A DNA stretch of 64,000 nucleotides. Source: Bagarius yarrelli (taxonomy: Eukaryota > Chordata > Actinopteri > Siluriformes > Sisoridae). Each line of letters begins with the position of its first letter. Position 1 is the stretch's first letter. Under the pieces are notes generated by a model. It was given only the letters and a program-made list of their open reading frames with translations. It did not search any database and was not told where the DNA came from. The stretch is from the NCBI GenBank assembly GCA_005784505.1, contig VCAZ01000025.1:5110001-5174000 (forward strand), in the 5' to 3' direction. This document shows, piece after piece, positions 62,301 to 64,000 of this stretch. Made by a program: the position numbers and the translations under genes.

Positions 62301-62911
62301 TGTAACGTTTACCACAATATTTACTGGTTGATCAATTCTCTAATATTAATACTATATAAGATCTTAAAAATACTGTATTCTACTACTCTATACTATAATT
62401 TACCACATTACTGTAGGAAATACTGATGTATACTCTAGTAATTTTTCAATTATATCAACATTTTCAATATAATCTGCTGCATTTCTGTCCTTTTTTTTAA
62501 AACCAAACATTCTTTCAGTATTTTACTAAATATTTAATTAATATGATTGTATTAGGTAATACTATAAAAACTGTCTGCATTGAATTTTTAAATAGATCCC
62601 TCCTCCCATGGGCCAGATGAGTTCAGTGCCCTTGATGGCACCCCAGCCTGTGATGTACAACCAGCCTGTTCTCCGTACCACCAACCCCTTCACCCCTGTC
62701 CCTGGAACTCAGGTACAAACTGCGGGTCACTAACTTCAGTCATTACCTAACCTTCATTTAAGTTAAAAGGTTTTTTTCCTTCATAATTTATTCTAATACA
62801 CACTGCATACTGATATATTATTACTGAAACATTACTTCAACAGTTATTCCTCTGAATTAAGTAGTTCTAAGTGACAGCCTTTTGTTAAAATTTCAGATGC
62901 ACTTCATGTAG
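48118..62911 (+). CDS. picalm: PICALM-like clathrin assembly protein (CALM/AP180 family), short form
   Basis: Family members bind PI(4,5)P2 and clathrin during endocytosis. Exons: 48118-48247, 50282-50424, 51241-51316, 51412-51514, 51586-51679, 52506-52617, 53717-53823, 54861-54902, 57110-57195, 57333-57387, 57835-57977, 58104-58201, 58452-58562, 58648-58678, 60739-60871, 61009-61032, 61129-61185, 62596-62712, 62897-62911; 558 residues. ANTH domain in exons 1-9: [27 protein letters not shown] then PKKKHLDY (lipid-binding lysines), [83 protein letters not shown]-terminal part: [18 protein letters not shown], an NPF motif, and the end MHFM. PICALM is preferred over AP180 from these last motifs. 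About 94 residues shorter than human PICALM: the central stretch with DPF is absent. Intron 3 has a GC donor (51317). Exon 13 is placed at 58452 because it restores the family motif. Confidence 0.9.
49678..49806 (-). mobile_element. tRNA-derived SINE, reverse orientation, tail missing
   Basis: It lies in picalm-like intron 1. 'ACAACTGAGCAATTGGGAAT', 'GGGCCTTGCTCAGGGGCCCA', B-box complement TTGGAATCGAACCC and 'CAACACCTTAACCACTGTGC' are clear. The CTCTGGATAAGG tail is not present. Confidence 0.9.
50713..50823. repeat. Poly-A run followed by TA microsatellite
   Basis: 29 A bases (50713-50741), 27 bases of mixed AT sequence, then about 28 TA units (50768-50823). Confidence 0.95.
51948..52083 (+). 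mobile_element. tRNA-derived SINE lacking the B-box part
   Basis: It lies in picalm-like intron 5. 'CACTGGTTAAGGTGTTGGAC' with TGCTAATTGG passes straight to 'CCCCTGAGCAAGGCCCTTAA', so the B box and about 50 bases are deleted. The tail 'GTTGTGGATAAGGATGTCTG' and AAATGT are present. Confidence 0.88.
52130..52470 (+). mobile_element. Tc1/mariner-type transposase relic
   Basis: 'TTCTGCACAAAGCCCTGATT' and 'CTTCTGAACACCTTTTAAAT' match, in decayed form, the family's C-terminal transposase stretch (the region that normally encodes PIEHLWDEL). Many stops; no terminal repeats recognised. Confidence 0.55.
53343..53374. repeat. CA microsatellite
   Basis: About 16 CA units in a picalm-like intron. Confidence 0.95.
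54903..57109 (+). other. picalm-like intron 8, no exon seen
   Basis: This 2.2-kb intron separates the exon ending PDLSQ from the one starting APSSL. It has no recognised repeat over most of its length and a higher GC content than other introns. A TGAG run lies near 56895. I looked for PICALM-like sequence and found none. Confidence 0.45.
58679..60738 (+). other. picalm-like intron 14, no exon seen
   Basis: AT-rich, with a transposase relic at 59330-59575. No reading frame resembles the parts of PICALM missing from this gene. Confidence 0.45.
59330..59575 (+). mobile_element. Tc1/mariner-type transposase relic
   Basis: 'TTCAACCCAATTGAACACCT' followed by 'GAAATGAACTGGAGCAGCAA' is the decayed PIEHLWDELEQ region. 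'GGTTATTATAACTGCAAATA' and TTGGTTGGGTGTCC follow the order of the family's 3' end. Frame-shifted and dead. Confidence 0.65.
61494..61516. repeat. ACATT pentanucleotide repeat
   Basis: About four units of ACATT. Confidence 0.9.
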
Positions 62912-64000
62912 CGCTAAGAAGAGCATCAGACTGACAGTAGCGCCGGAGGAAAAACATCAACAACTCAAAACCAAATATGACAACGGTGATGTGAGAACTG
63001 GTTCAGAGACTGACATTCATGTGCCATTTTTGCCCCTTGAGCTGTGTGTTTGTAGCATCCCCCGCCCCTTAGCCTAACATGTCCTGTCATTTTCCACATT
63101 CTCTTTAATTTCCTACAGTAATTGTCAGATCTAGTGTTTCTAGATGGCCCCTTTTAGATGATGTCATTGGTTGAATGCAAATTGAGTGACGGTGTATAGT
63201 GATTTGCGGTGGAAGGAAACGATGTCATGATGTCAAGTCCCCTGCCCTAATTTCCCTCCCTGGGTCGGAGAGTTTGTTGTTGTTGTTGTGTGCACTTGAA
63301 TCTTTAATGTTTATAATGTCTAAAGCAAGCCACGGTTTTGTATGCACATTGCCTGAATAGTGTTTTCGAATCAACCACTGTCATTGTTGATGATCGTGCC
63401 ACAGTTGATGGCCCCTGAATTCTGGAGTCCTGGAAAAAATGTGTACAGGTCACTTTTGTACATTTGTCTTGTCCCTAAACATTTTGGACGTCACCTTACA
63501 AGTTGAAGCTGTTTATGCATACAGTAACTTGTAACATTTCATTCAGGTATGGTTAAGGTATGGCTGTATGGATTAAAAACAAATACAGCAGTGTGTTCTG
63601 GTCTATATTTTTTTCCAAACAGATTTTAGGCATACACACTAGGCCTTGTCCACACAAACACTTTTATTTTCAAAATCGCAGCTTTCATCCACATGCAAAC
63701 ATAGTACTGGGTTTTTAAGTTCAGTGTTGTCGTGTAGCCGGCGAAACCGGTTCAGATTTGCCAACAAGACTTTACGCTTGCGATATATCGCCACCTGTTG
63801 GCCTGGCATGTTGGCATAGGGTGTATTTGCGTTTATTTTAATTAAATTTTATTAAAGATACACTTTATAAGATATTTAATTAGGGTTATACTGATTAATA
63901 ATTTTTGAGCTTACTGATTTTATGCCTAAACAATTTAAAAGTTTGTTTTTGTAGTTTGTAAAAATAATAATAACAATAATAACAATAGTATTAATAATAA
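62912..64000 (+). other. picalm-like 3' UTR and downstream DNA
   Basis: Downstream of the TAG the sequence has no further exon. A TTG run lies at 63272-63289. The probable mRNA end is at the ATTAAA near 63572. The last 300 bases are AT-rich intergenic. Confidence 0.5.
63572..63577 (+). terminator. picalm-like polyadenylation signal (ATTAAA)
   Basis: ATTAAA, the commonest variant signal, followed within 20 bases by GTGTGTTCTGGTC, a typical GT-rich downstream element. Confidence 0.45.

Noticed and set aside
1..64000. CRISPR array, operon, phage or bacterial defence system
   Set aside because: No spaced direct repeats of the right kind; spliced vertebrate genes throughout.

Overview
The window is vertebrate nuclear DNA, almost certainly from a teleost fish. 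The genes are split into short exons with GT/AG introns. The non-coding DNA is AT-rich and full of CA, GA, TA and TTA microsatellites. It carries many copies of a tRNA-derived SINE with the fish-type tail 'CTCTGGATAAGGGCGTCTGCC', plus degraded hAT and Tc1/mariner elements. The element types would fit an otophysan such as a catfish or characin, but the species cannot be fixed from sequence alone.

Six protein-coding genes could be assembled exon by exon; each joined reading frame closes without a stop. In order: (1) hmbs, hydroxymethylbilane synthase, + strand, 13 exons at 2064-8493, with the short first coding exon not found; (2) snx12, a PX-domain sorting nexin, +, 4 exons at 10917-14526; (3) slc7a3, a cationic amino acid transporter, +, 11 coding exons at 27309-34963, with a candidate promoter and 5' UTR exon 6 kb upstream near 21.0 kb; (4) rab39b, a Rab GTPase, - strand, 2 exons at 39389-37658; (5) a Rab32/Rab38-subfamily GTPase, +, 3 exons at 43047-46331; (6) a short PICALM (CALM/AP180-family) clathrin-assembly protein, +, 19 exons at 48118-62911.

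Four of the six genes (snx12, rab39b, the rab38-like gene and the picalm-like gene) act in membrane traffic, but they are separate transcription units. The likely reason for their linkage is history. SNX12 and SLC7A3 are neighbours on human Xq13, RAB39B is on Xq28, and PICALM and RAB38 lie together on 11q14. The rab38-like/picalm-like pair therefore looks like an extra whole-genome-duplication copy on the X-type member of an 11q/X paralogon, probably missing from placental mammals.

Spaces between genes and long introns hold SINEs, one L2-like LINE 3' end, hAT MITEs, a small mariner-like MITE, relics of a Tc1/mariner-type transposase, and two long TA-centred palindromes. I found no tRNA or rRNA gene, no CRISPR array, no operon and no clearly new multi-gene system. 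The most interesting items are the linked rab38-like/picalm-like pair, the shortened PICALM with a GC-AG intron, the LINE/SINE shared tail, the perfect 56-bp palindrome, and a GA-repeat block with an identical flank present twice 4.4 kb apart.
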